The notes below the pieces were generated by a model, which was not told the DNA's origin, made no database searches, and saw nothing but the letters and a program-made list of their open reading frames with translations. DNA of 22,863 nt, from positions 1 to 22,863 of the forward strand of contig JASFHF010000035.1 in assembly GCA_050123375.1 (NCBI GenBank), written 5' to 3'. Origin of the DNA: JASFHF01 sp050123375 (GTDB lineage Bacteria > Pseudomonadota > Gammaproteobacteria > UBA12402). This document shows positions 1 to 6,958 of the stretch, piece after piece. The position numbers were made by a program, and so were the translations under genes. The stretch's first letter is position 1. The number at the start of each line of letters is the position of its first letter.

Positions 1-495
1 CAAATAATATTGGTCCGCGCTAATTGGAATATCGGTATGTGCCTCATAACTTAACTGTAGTGCGTAGCCTAATTCGTGTAGTAAATGTTTTTCAAATTTA
101 CGCAATGCTGGTTCAGTTATATCCGCACAACCTAATTCTTGTAAAACATTCTCATATAAAGCAAAAACTCCTTCACATGGACTATGGTTGTGCAAAACAT
201 AAGTTAATAATTCATTTAAATAAAAACCACTTAATAATTTAGCGCCCTGTAATTCAATTGGCTGACCACAAATTTCAGCAATTTGCAGTGTCGGTAGTGA
301 ACCTTTACCGCGCCATGCAACAGTCAAAGGTATAAATGGTTGAATTAATCCTTTCATCGGCGATTTAGGACGTTTCACACCGCGCGCAATTACCGAAACA
401 CGCCCCGCATATTTAGTTAAAAGTTCCACCAAAAAACTGGTTTCGCGATAATTGCGATAATGCAATACATATGCTGGTTGTAAATTAGAGTTCAT
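1..495 (-). CDS. recO: DNA repair protein RecO, N-terminal part (runs off left edge)
   Basis: The reverse strand from 495 to 1 is open for 165 codons with no stop, so the 3' end lies outside the window. The translation starts MNSNLQPAYVLHYRNYRETS and continues with a basic stretch (VIARGVKRPKSPMKG) and WRGKGSLPTL, typical of the RecO N-terminal OB fold and the start of its helical domain. RecO works with RecF and RecR to load RecA on SSB-coated single-stranded DNA in recombinational repair; that role is family knowledge. It is the last visible gene of the lepA-lepB-rnc-era-recO order seen in many gammaproteobacteria, which supports the call independently. It is separated from era by 148 bases that hold a strong hairpin (507-575) and a degenerate arm. 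The AAGGATAA just upstream of the ATG is a plausible ribosome binding site. Confidence 0.9.
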   Translation of the reverse strand, partial: MNSNLQPAYVLHYRNYRETSFLVELLTKYAGRVSVIARGVKRPKSPMKGLIQPFIPLTVAWRGKGSLPTLQIAEICGQPIELQGAKLLSGFYLNELLTYVLHNHSPCEGVFALYENVLQELGCADITEPALRKFEKHLLHELGYALQLSYEAHTDIPISADQYYL

Positions 496-506
496 AATTT
501 ATCCTT

Positions 507-575
507 GGGGTCGCATCTTCACTCATTACATATGCGTTGTATGTTGCATCATGTAATGAGTGAAGATGCGACCCC
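507..575 (-). repeat. Palindromic intergenic element, 25-bp perfect arms (subfamily A)
   Basis: Arms at 507-531 and 551-575 are perfect reverse complements over 25 bases, with a 19-base loop (532-550). The same arm core (CTTCACTCATTACAT) and nearly the same loop occur at 2996-3064, so this is a dispersed family and not a unique terminator. It lies between era and recO, just upstream of the recO ribosome binding site. There is no U-tract after the stem on the transcribed strand, so a classical intrinsic terminator is unlikely. Confidence 0.9.
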
Positions 576-609
576 GATAAAATCATCATAAAATCAACAA
601 GCTATATAA

Positions 610-644
610 GTTTGCTTTGTAATAAGTAAAGATGTGACCCCCCC
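610..644 (-). repeat. Orphan right arm of the palindromic element, abutting the era stop
   Basis: The stretch TTTGTAATAAGTAAAGATGTGACCCC resembles the right arm of the element at 551-575 (several substitutions) but has no left partner of its own. The era stop codon (644-646) touches its outer end. It could pair imperfectly with the left arm at 507-531. Confidence 0.65.
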
Positions 645-1534
645 TACATGCCTAACTCAATTAGACTGCGTTTATCATCAACCCAGCCTTCTTTAATTTT
701 TACCCATAACGAAATAAAAATTTTGCGATTAAATTTTTTCTCTAAATCAAGTCTTGCTTGTTTGCCAATTTCTTTTAATTTTTCACCTTTCTTACCAATA
801 ATAATGATTTTTTGCCCCTTGCGCTCAACCCAAATTATTACATCAAGATGCAACACTCCGTTTTTTTCCTGCAATGATTCAACCACCACCGCTGTACCAT
901 ATGGCACCTCTTGATTAGTAACCCGTATAATTTTTTCCCGTACAGTTTCTGCAATTATAAATCGATCATCTTTGTCAGTTATTTGATCTTCCGGAAAGAA
1001 AAACATATTTTCTGGTAAATGCGTATGAATTAAATTTTCTAATTCAGCAATATTTATATTTTTTTTAACGGAAATTGGAACAATCGCGGTAAATTGCATT
1101 TTTGCAGCCATTTTATCTATAATCGGCAGTAATTTTTGCTTATCTTTAATTAAATCAACTTTATTTAAGGCTAAAATTACCGGACATTTCACTTCTTTTA
1201 AATGTTTTAACACCAATTCATCTTCATTCGTCCAAACCCTGGCATCCAACATAAATACAATTACATCAACTTCTTTAATCATAGTTAAAGCCGCACGATT
1301 CATAAAACGACCCATCACATGCTCGGACTTAACATGAATTCCCGGAGTATCAACATACACCGCCTGAATATTATCTTGCGTTTTAATTCCAAAAATTTGA
1401 TGACGAGTAGTTTGCGGCTTGTGAGAAGTAATACTAATTTTTTTACCTAACAATTGATTTAACAAGGTAGATTTACCAACATTAGGACGGCCAATAATTG
1501 CAATATAGCCGCAACGTTTTTTACTCTCCTGCAT
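644..1534 (-). CDS. era: GTPase Era, 30S ribosomal subunit maturation
   Basis: A 296-residue protein of normal Era length. The GTPase domain shows G1 GRPNVGKS (15-22), a switch I region around TSHKPQTTR (36-44), G3 DTPG (62-65) and G4 NKVD (124-127). The usual G5 SAK is SVK (155-157). The C-terminal KH domain carries IIIIGKKGEKLKEIG (243-257), which in the family binds the 3' end of 16S rRNA. Era couples GTP hydrolysis to small-subunit assembly. The start at 1534 lies inside the end of rnc (14-base overlap) and has GAGGAATTGGAAA just upstream, so translation is probably coupled to rnc. The stop codon directly abuts a degenerate palindromic repeat arm. The lepB-rnc-era-recO order is the usual one in gammaproteobacteria. 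Confidence 0.97.
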   Translation of the reverse strand: MQESKKRCGYIAIIGRPNVGKSTLLNQLLGKKISITSHKPQTTRHQIFGIKTQDNIQAVYVDTPGIHVKSEHVMGRFMNRAALTMIKEVDVIVFMLDARVWTNEDELVLKHLKEVKCPVILALNKVDLIKDKQKLLPIIDKMAAKMQFTAIVPISVKKNINIAELENLIHTHLPENMFFFPEDQITDKDDRFIIAETVREKIIRVTNQEVPYGTAVVVESLQEKNGVLHLDVIIWVERKGQKIIIIGKKGEKLKEIGKQARLDLEKKFNRKIFISLWVKIKEGWVDDKRSLIELGM

Positions 1535-2204
1535 TTTCCAATTCCTCTAAAGCAGCGCTCGCTGCCGCTTGTTCTGCTTTACGCCGACTTGTTCCTTCTC
1601 CCAGAACCGGCTTATCTAATAATGCAATTTTGCACTCTATAATGAATTTCTGCTTGTGCTCTTTACCAGTAATCTTAACCAAAGTATATTCAGGTAACGG
1701 CAACTGCTTAGCCTGTACTAATTCCTGCAATAATGACTTAGGATCTTTGTATACTTCTTCTAAAGATAATTCACCGAGACGTTGTTGATACCAATTAGTC
1801 ACTTTTGCATAACAAATCTCTAAATCACTATCTAAAAACATTGCCCCAATAATTGCTTCAACTGCATCAGAAAGAATTGAAATACGATATGCACCACCGC
1901 TCTTAAATTCACCTACACCTAATTTAATGTAACGACTTAAATCAAATTCTTTAGCAATCTCTGCCAAAGTTTCTCCTCTAACTAAATATGCCCTTAAACG
2001 ACTCAATTGTCCCTCTTGGGCTGAAGGAAAAAGCTTAAATAACTCATTTGCCACCACAAAATTAACCAGCGAATCACCTAAAAACTCTAACCTTTCATTA
2101 TTCACTTTGCCGCAACTGCGATGACTTAAAGCCGTTTTTAATAATGTAATATCATTAAACTTATAATCAATTCTATGCATTAATTCAGACAAATCTTGTT
2201 CCAT
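1521..2204 (-). CDS. rnc: Ribonuclease III
   Basis: A 227-residue protein matching the usual length of bacterial RNase III, the endonuclease that cuts double-stranded RNA during rRNA processing and mRNA decay. The signature ERLEFLGDS is at 37-45. The metal-binding acidic residues are present: E40 and D44 in the signature, and D113 and E116 in LSDAVEAIIG. A double-stranded RNA-binding domain follows (about 154-223), ending in GTSRRKAEQAAASAALEEL. The start has GAGGATTTAATTT just before it, overlapping the end of lepB, whose stop is only 3 bases upstream. The 3' end overlaps era by 14 bases, so lepB, rnc and era are very likely one transcript. As hairpin-rich elements sit elsewhere in this same transcript, RNase III itself could act on them; that is only an inference. 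Confidence 0.97.
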   Translation of the reverse strand: MEQDLSELMHRIDYKFNDITLLKTALSHRSCGKVNNERLEFLGDSLVNFVVANELFKLFPSAQEGQLSRLRAYLVRGETLAEIAKEFDLSRYIKLGVGEFKSGGAYRISILSDAVEAIIGAMFLDSDLEICYAKVTNWYQQRLGELSLEEVYKDPKSLLQELVQAKQLPLPEYTLVKITGKEHKQKFIIECKIALLDKPVLGEGTSRRKAEQAAASAALEELENAGE

Positions 2205-2207
2205 AAA

Positions 2208-2975
2208 TTAAATCCTCGTACCAATTCTATGCCAGCGAATTTTATGTTTATATTGATCCCAGCTAAACCAAATAAAAAACGCTTTGCCTTCTAAATTAGC
2301 CTCAGGCACAAATCCCCAATAACGACTATCCTCGCTGCCATCCCGATTATCACCCATCATAAAATACATGTTTTTAGGCACTACAATATCAATATTATCA
2401 GTATATCCACCTTTCTTATGTATATAAATTAAATGCTTAATGCCATTTAGATTCTCTTGATAAATTTTTACCGGAATATTTCCTTCTCCATAATCAATCG
2501 TATCTTTTAAATACGTTTGCGGCATTTTTTTGCCGTTAATGTATAACGTTTTATTTTTATATACTACATGATCTCCTGGCGTACCAATTACTCGTTTAAT
2601 ATAATTCTTATTTGGATTGGCTGGATAACGAAATACCACAATATCACCAGTTTTTGGTTCACCAGTTTTAAATATTTTGGTATGCAGCACCGGCAAACGC
2701 AAACCATAAGAAAACTGATTTACTGCAATAAATTCCCAAGTTAAAATAGTAGGTTCTAATGAGCCGCTAGGCACACGAAAAGGCTGAATAATAAAAGAGC
2801 GAATAATTAACACAGCCAAAATAATGGGAAAAAATGAACGGGCATAGTCTATAATTATAGGCAATTTTTTTCCTGTCTGCTTTCTGCGCTGCGCAAAAAA
2901 CAGCGCATCAAACAGCCAAATTATTCCGGTAACGAATAAACATATTACTAAAATCAATGGTAAATCTATACTCAT
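2208..2975 (-). CDS. lepB: Signal peptidase I
   Basis: A 255-residue inner-membrane protease that removes signal peptides from exported proteins. Two hydrophobic segments lie near the N-terminus (about 4-25 and 46-64), followed by the periplasmic catalytic domain. Box B reads VPSGSLEPT with the nucleophile Ser72; the residue after it is Leu, where many homologues have Met. The general base lies in NYIKRVIGTPGD (Lys127), and the conserved box MGDNRDGSEDSRYWGFVP is at 207-224. All catalytic elements are therefore intact. The start at 2975 has AAAGAGGAACCAAAC upstream. Three bases separate its stop from the rnc start. Upstream, 254 bases filled with palindromic elements separate it from lepA. 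These elements might adjust lepB expression relative to lepA. Confidence 0.96.
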   Translation of the reverse strand: MSIDLPLILVICLFVTGIIWLFDALFFAQRRKQTGKKLPIIIDYARSFFPIILAVLIIRSFIIQPFRVPSGSLEPTILTWEFIAVNQFSYGLRLPVLHTKIFKTGEPKTGDIVVFRYPANPNKNYIKRVIGTPGDHVVYKNKTLYINGKKMPQTYLKDTIDYGEGNIPVKIYQENLNGIKHLIYIHKKGGYTDNIDIVVPKNMYFMMGDNRDGSEDSRYWGFVPEANLEGKAFFIWFSWDQYKHKIRWHRIGTRI

Positions 2976-2995
2976 GTTTGGTTCCTCTTTCTTTA

Positions 2996-3064
2996 GGGGG
3001 TCGGAGCTTCACTCATTACATATGCCGTGTATGTTGCATCATGTAATGAGTGAAGACCCGACCC
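2996..3064 (-). repeat. Palindromic intergenic element (subfamily A)
   Basis: The left arm (2998-3021, GGGTCGGAGCTTCACTCATT...) pairs with the right arm (3041-3064) around a 19-base loop. That loop differs from the loop of the element at 507-575 at only a few positions. The outer ends resemble the main GGGTCGGAGC family, linking the two subfamilies. It lies 20 bases upstream of lepB. Confidence 0.88.
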
Positions 3065-3081
3065 TTTATTCAAATATCTTT

Positions 3082-3191
3082 GAGGGTCGGAGCTTCACAT
3101 GATTACAAGACAACAAACATGGTCTTGTAATTATGTGAAGCACACGACCCGTCAACTTCATGCTTTGTAATCATGTGAAGCTCCGACCCTC
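3082..3191 (-). repeat. Palindromic element plus a second right arm, alternative hairpins
   Basis: A complete element spans 3084-3150, with the left arm pairing imperfectly with 3123-3150 (one bulge, a few mismatches). A second right arm at 3165-3191 is an exact 27-base reverse complement of 3082-3108. The left arm can therefore form two mutually exclusive hairpins. The flank TATCTTTGAGGG at the left end is repeated at two other copies (around 10281 and 13792). Confidence 0.88.
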
Positions 3192-3207
3192 AAAAAAACT
3201 AGTTCAT

Positions 3208-3239
3208 TGCCACATAATTATGTAATAGCTCACGACCCG
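3208..3239 (-). repeat. Half element overlapping the 3' end of lepA
   Basis: This stretch ends in ATAATTATGTAATAGCTCACGACCCGC, which matches the right-arm end of the palindromic family (compare 13850-13871 and 10424-10445). The lepA stop codon (3230-3232) and its last three sense codons fall inside it, so the repeat encodes the end of the protein. Confidence 0.85.
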
Positions 3240-5038
3240 CCATCAGTTTTTGTTCTTAACACAGCTAAAAACGCTTCTTGCGGCAAATCAACTTTACCAA
3301 CTTTTTTCATGCGCTTTTTGCCCTTCTTTTGTTTTTCTAATAATTTACGTTTGCGGGTAACATCACCGCCGTAACATTTTGCAGTTACATCTTTACGCAA
3401 AGCTGATACTGTAGCCCGCGCAATAATATTGTTACCAATTGCAGCTTGAATTGCGATAGCAAACATTTGCCGCGGAATAATTTTCTTTAGTTGACGCGTT
3501 AATGCTTCGCCTTTTTTATAAGCCTGATCTTTATGCACAATCGAAGATAAAGCATCAACCTTTTCTCCGCTAATTAAAATATCCAATTTAACTAAATCAG
3601 CAGTTTGAAAACGAGTAAAACTATAATCAAGTGAAGCATAACCACGACTAACCGATTTTAGCCGATCAAATAAATCCACAATTACTTCACCCATCGGCAT
3701 TTCATACGTTAATGCCACATGATTTCCGTGGTAAATCATTTTAGTTTGTACGCCGCGCTTTTCAATACACAATTTCATTACACTGCCAACATATTCTTGC
3801 GGAACTAAAATATGCGCAGTAACAATTGGTTCGCGCATCTCAGCAATAAAATTTGCTGCCGGTAACTTTGCCGGATTATCAATATGTAAAATTTCATCTT
3901 TAGTAGTTACAATTTCGTAAATAACTGTGGGAGCGGTAGTAATTAAATTTAAATCATATTCACGTTCTAGTCTTTCCTGCACAATCTCCATGTGCAATAA
4001 ACCTAAAAAACCGCAACGAAATCCAAATCCAAGCGCTACCGAATTTTCCGGCTCATAAAACAGTGCCGCATCATTCAAACTTAATTTCTCTAACGCATCA
4101 CGAAACGACTCATAATCTTCAGAATTAACCGGAAACATACCAGCATATACTTGCGGCTTAACCCGCTGGAAACCAGCCAAAGGTTCATTTGCCGGCTTGC
4201 CCGCATGCGTTAAAGTATCACCAACCGGAGCGCCATGAATATCTTTAATTCCCGCAATAACATAGCCAACTTCACCAGCATGCAACTCACCAATTTGTTT
4301 ACGTTTTGGAGTAAAAACACCAACATTGTCCATCGTATAATTTTTGCCGGTTGACATTACCTGAATTTTTTCTTTTTCTTTTAACATTCCCTGTTTTATT
4401 CGCACTAACGAAACCACTCCCAAATAGTTATCAAACCAGGAATCGATAATCAATGCCTGCAAAGGCAAATTATCATCGCCAACCGGCGCTGGAACTTTAG
4501 CCACTAACATTTCCAATAAATTTTTTACACCAGTTCCAGTTTTTGCACTAACTCGAATTGCGTCATGTGCTTCGATACCAATAATATCTTCAATTTCAGC
4601 AATTACCCGTTCTGGTTCTACCTGCGGTAAATCCATTTTATTTAACACTGGAATAACTTCCAAGTTCTGTTCAAGCGCCATATAACAAACCGCTACTGTT
4701 TGCGCTTCAACTCCCTGAGATGCATCTACCACTAATAATGCACCTTCACAAGCAGATAAAGAACGAGAAACTTCATAAGCAAAATCTACATGACCCGGCG
4801 TATCAATAAAATTTAATTGATAAATCTGTCCATCATTGGCTTTATAATCTAATGTAACACTTTGCGCTTTAATAGTGATTCCGCGTTCACGTTCAATCTC
4901 CATCGAATCTAATACCTGCTCAGACATCTCACGCTCAGTTAAACCACCGCACAATTGAATAAACCGATCAGCTAAAGTTGATTTACCATGATCAATATGA
5001 GCAATAATCGAAAAATTACGAATGTTTTGTATACTCAT
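3230..5038 (-). CDS. lepA: Elongation factor 4 (LepA), ribosomal back-translocase GTPase
   Basis: A 602-residue translational GTPase of standard LepA length. G1 AHIDHGKST is at 13-21, the switch I region holds IERERGITIKAQS (48-60), G3 DTPGH at 79-83 and G4 NKMD at 133-136. The LepA-specific C-terminal domain is recognisable from CYGGDVTRKRKLLEKQKKGK. LepA acts on the ribosome in translation elongation or initiation and ribosome assembly. The start has TGAGGTGTT immediately upstream. The last residues (GGS after TKTD) and the TGA stop come from a palindromic repeat that overlaps the gene end, so the original terminus was probably replaced by the insertion. It is preceded by bamD and followed by lepB on the same strand, as is common for lepA-lepB. 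Confidence 0.97.
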   Translation of the reverse strand: MSIQNIRNFSIIAHIDHGKSTLADRFIQLCGGLTEREMSEQVLDSMEIERERGITIKAQSVTLDYKANDGQIYQLNFIDTPGHVDFAYEVSRSLSACEGALLVVDASQGVEAQTVAVCYMALEQNLEVIPVLNKMDLPQVEPERVIAEIEDIIGIEAHDAIRVSAKTGTGVKNLLEMLVAKVPAPVGDDNLPLQALIIDSWFDNYLGVVSLVRIKQGMLKEKEKIQVMSTGKNYTMDNVGVFTPKRKQIGELHAGEVGYVIAGIKDIHGAPVGDTLTHAGKPANEPLAGFQRVKPQVYAGMFPVNSEDYESFRDALEKLSLNDAALFYEPENSVALGFGFRCGFLGLLHMEIVQERLEREYDLNLITTAPTVIYEIVTTKDEILHIDNPAKLPAANFIAEMREPIVTAHILVPQEYVGSVMKLCIEKRGVQTKMIYHGNHVALTYEMPMGEVIVDLFDRLKSVSRGYASLDYSFTRFQTADLVKLDILISGEKVDALSSIVHKDQAYKKGEALTRQLKKIIPRQMFAIAIQAAIGNNIIARATVSALRKDVTAKCYGGDVTRKRKLLEKQKKGKKRMKKVGKVDLPQEAFLAVLRTKTDGGS

Positions 5039-5058
5039 AACACCTCAAAAAATCAATT

Positions 5059-5159
5059 AAAAGGTTTTGGGTTGCTTTTTGCGACGACTCGCGCCCATGG
5101 ATGGAAGCGCGTGGCACATGGAAGTGCCCGGAGGAGAAAAAAGCAACCCAAAACCTTTT
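5059..5159 (-). repeat. Inverted-repeat element with 22-bp arms between bamD and lepA
   Basis: Arms at 5059-5080 (AAAAGGTTTTGGGTTGCTTT...) and 5138-5159 are exact reverse complements over 22 bases. The 57-base centre is GC-rich and holds a smaller hairpin, GGCAC-ATGGAA-GTGCC (5113-5128), plus CCATGGATGG (5095-5104), a string also present in the tandem repeat at the right edge of the window. The outer arm runs into the bamD stop codon (5158-5160). It is unrelated in sequence to the GGGTCGGAGC family. Confidence 0.85.
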
Positions 5160-5919
5160 ATAATGAATATAATTCTTTCGAATTAGGATAATTAGTTTGT
5201 AAAACACGTAATGCATCGTTGGCATTTTTAGCTAAATTTAATTTACGATAAGATCTTACCATAACCGCCAAAGCCTGCGGCACTGACGGCGTTTTCTGAT
5301 AAAACCGCACTACTTCACTTGCCCGGTCTGCCGCAGCAATATAAGCATCATGCTTAAAATAAAATTCTGCAACCTGTAATTCATGCCTGGACATAATATT
5401 GCGAATATAACGAAGCCGTACTCTAGCATCAGGAGCATATTTACTTCGCGGAAAATAATGCAATAATATGCTAAAATCAGCATAAGCTTGACGCATAGTA
5501 GTTAAATCACGCTTAGCAAAATCTGTTGGGAAATATTTTTCAAAAAAACCATGATTTTGATTAAATCTAATTAAACCACGCATATAATAAGCATAATCAA
5601 TATTCGGACCTGTGGGATATAACTTAATATAACGATCTACAGCAGCCAAAGCCGAAGGAATGTCATTATTTTTATAATAAGCATAAATAATATCTAATTG
5701 CCCTTGACGTGAATATCTGCCAAAAGGATAACGGGCATCTAATACTTCAAAATGCTTAACCGCCTTACTATAATCACCCTTTAACATCAAATGTTCACCG
5801 TCATGAAAAATCTGCGCCTCAGATTTATTTGGATACAAAGTCGATACATCCTGTGTCTTAGCACAACCAGCAAACAACAACACAGCTATCAATAAAATTG
5901 CAAATTTAGCACCTTTCAT
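5158..5919 (-). CDS. bamD: Outer membrane assembly lipoprotein BamD
   Basis: A 253-residue lipoprotein, close to the usual BamD length. The N-terminal signal sequence ends in LLFAGC, so Cys19 is the predicted lipidated residue. The mature part is rich in tetratricopeptide-like helices: LYPNKSEAQIFHDGEHLM, FEVLDARYPFGRYSRQGQLD and YYMRGLIRFNQNHG are typical BamD segments. BamD is the essential lipoprotein of the BAM complex, which inserts beta-barrel proteins into the outer membrane. The divergent arrangement with rluD matches Escherichia coli and supports the identification. The start has AGAGAGGATAAGAA upstream, and TATAAT lies 30 bases before the start codon. Its stop codon is touched by the arm of an inverted-repeat element. 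Confidence 0.94.
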   Translation of the reverse strand: MKGAKFAILLIAVLLFAGCAKTQDVSTLYPNKSEAQIFHDGEHLMLKGDYSKAVKHFEVLDARYPFGRYSRQGQLDIIYAYYKNNDIPSALAAVDRYIKLYPTGPNIDYAYYMRGLIRFNQNHGFFEKYFPTDFAKRDLTTMRQAYADFSILLHYFPRSKYAPDARVRLRYIRNIMSRHELQVAEFYFKHDAYIAAADRASEVVRFYQKTPSVPQALAVMVRSYRKLNLAKNANDALRVLQTNYPNSKELYSL

Positions 5920-5948
5920 TTCTTATCCTCTCTGAAAATATTGCAGCA

Positions 5949-5954
5949 ATTATA
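5949..5954 (-). promoter_or_regulatory. Likely -10 box of the bamD promoter
   Basis: A perfect TATAAT on the reverse strand lies 30 bases upstream of the bamD ATG, within the 102-base divergent bamD/rluD gap. No good -35 hexamer is visible at 16-18 bases spacing. An exact palindrome GCAATATTGC lies further upstream at 5980-5989. Confidence 0.5.
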
Positions 5955-6021
5955 ACGATATTTACCGAAGAAACGAAGCGCAATATTGCCAATCACCAAT
6001 AATATGTTGTAAGCTGCCATC

Positions 6022-6951
6022 ATGAAACAAAAATTAACTATACCAGCAGAACTTGCTGGTAACCGCATCGATCAAGCTTTGGCTAAATTATTGCCAGAAT
6101 ATTCACGTTCTCTCCTCAAAAATTGGCTAGATAAGCATAGAATCACCATAAATGGCGAGTTCTGGCAGCCAAAAGCCAAAGTCGCAGGTGACGAAATTGT
6201 GGTAATTGATGTCGAATTCGAAGAGCAAACAACTCACCAACCTGAACCAATCGAACTAAATATTGTATATGAAGATAATGATATTCTAATAATTAACAAG
6301 CCAGCGGGCCTGGTAGTCCATCCAGGTGCTGGAAATCGCGCCAGCACGCTATTAAATGCATTATTACATCATGCTCCCAAGCTAAAAAATATCCCGCGAG
6401 CTGGCATTATTCACCGGCTAGACAAAGATACCAGCGGACTTTTGGTCATTGCGAAAACACTAAAAGCACATACTTATCTGGTTAGACAACTGCAACAACA
6501 CAAAATTCACCGCGAATACGAAACTATCGTTTATGGTGAACTGATTAGCGGAGGCACCATCGAAACCCAAATTGGCCGCCATCCTACCAAACGTACCAAA
6601 ATGGCGGTTGTTGATGTTGATCGCGGCAAAGTCGCAACAACTCATTACCGCATCATCAAAAAATACAAAAATTTCACCCACTTGCGTGTGAAACTTGGAA
6701 CCGGCCGCACTCATCAAATCCGGGTACATTTAGCTCACATTCGCCACCCAATTGTTGGCGACCAAGTCTACGGCCGAATACGACTGCCAAAAAATGCATC
6801 AGAAAAACTAATTAAAACGCTGCAAAATTTCAAACGCCAAGCCTTACATGCCAGCAAACTTGGCTTAACCCACCCCAGCAATCATGAATGGGTGGAATGG
6901 CAAATTGAACTGCCGCAAGACATTAAGAATTTACTGCAAAATCTTCGATAA
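6022..6951 (+). CDS. rluD: 23S rRNA pseudouridine synthase, RluD type
   Basis: A 309-residue protein with an N-terminal S4-like RNA-binding domain (about 13-70, including LAGNRIDQALAKLLPEYSRS) and a RsuA/RluA catalytic domain. The catalytic Asp134 lies in GIIHRLDKDTSGLLV (128-142). Further family motifs are INKPAGLVVHPG (91-102) and GTGRTHQIRVHLAHIRHPIVGD. RluD converts three uridines of helix 69 in 23S rRNA into pseudouridine. The specific paralogue is inferred from the S4 domain and from the divergent bamD neighbour, which is the E. coli arrangement; RluC is the main alternative but fits less well. The gene converges on the transporter at 6959 with only 7 bases between the two stops, and no terminator hairpin is visible between them. 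Confidence 0.92.
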   Translation: MKQKLTIPAELAGNRIDQALAKLLPEYSRSLLKNWLDKHRITINGEFWQPKAKVAGDEIVVIDVEFEEQTTHQPEPIELNIVYEDNDILIINKPAGLVVHPGAGNRASTLLNALLHHAPKLKNIPRAGIIHRLDKDTSGLLVIAKTLKAHTYLVRQLQQHKIHREYETIVYGELISGGTIETQIGRHPTKRTKMAVVDVDRGKVATTHYRIIKKYKNFTHLRVKLGTGRTHQIRVHLAHIRHPIVGDQVYGRIRLPKNASEKLIKTLQNFKRQALHASKLGLTHPSNHEWVEWQIELPQDIKNLLQNLR

Positions 6952-6958
6952 CAACTTC

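Noticed and set aside
31..38. Internal deviation of Era G5 motif (SVK for SAK) as loss of function
   Set aside because: All other GTPase motifs and the KH domain are intact; a conservative change in G5 is not evidence of inactivity. (The motif itself lies in the era gene at about 1066-1074.)
507..575. Rho-independent terminator after era
   Set aside because: The stem is strong but lacks a following U-run on the transcribed strand, and near-identical copies occur elsewhere at 2996-3064, so a dispersed repeat is the better description.
5016..5225. Open frames on both strands across the bamD-lepA gap
   Set aside because: They run through the inverted-repeat element and the ends of bamD and lepA; no coding signal of their own.
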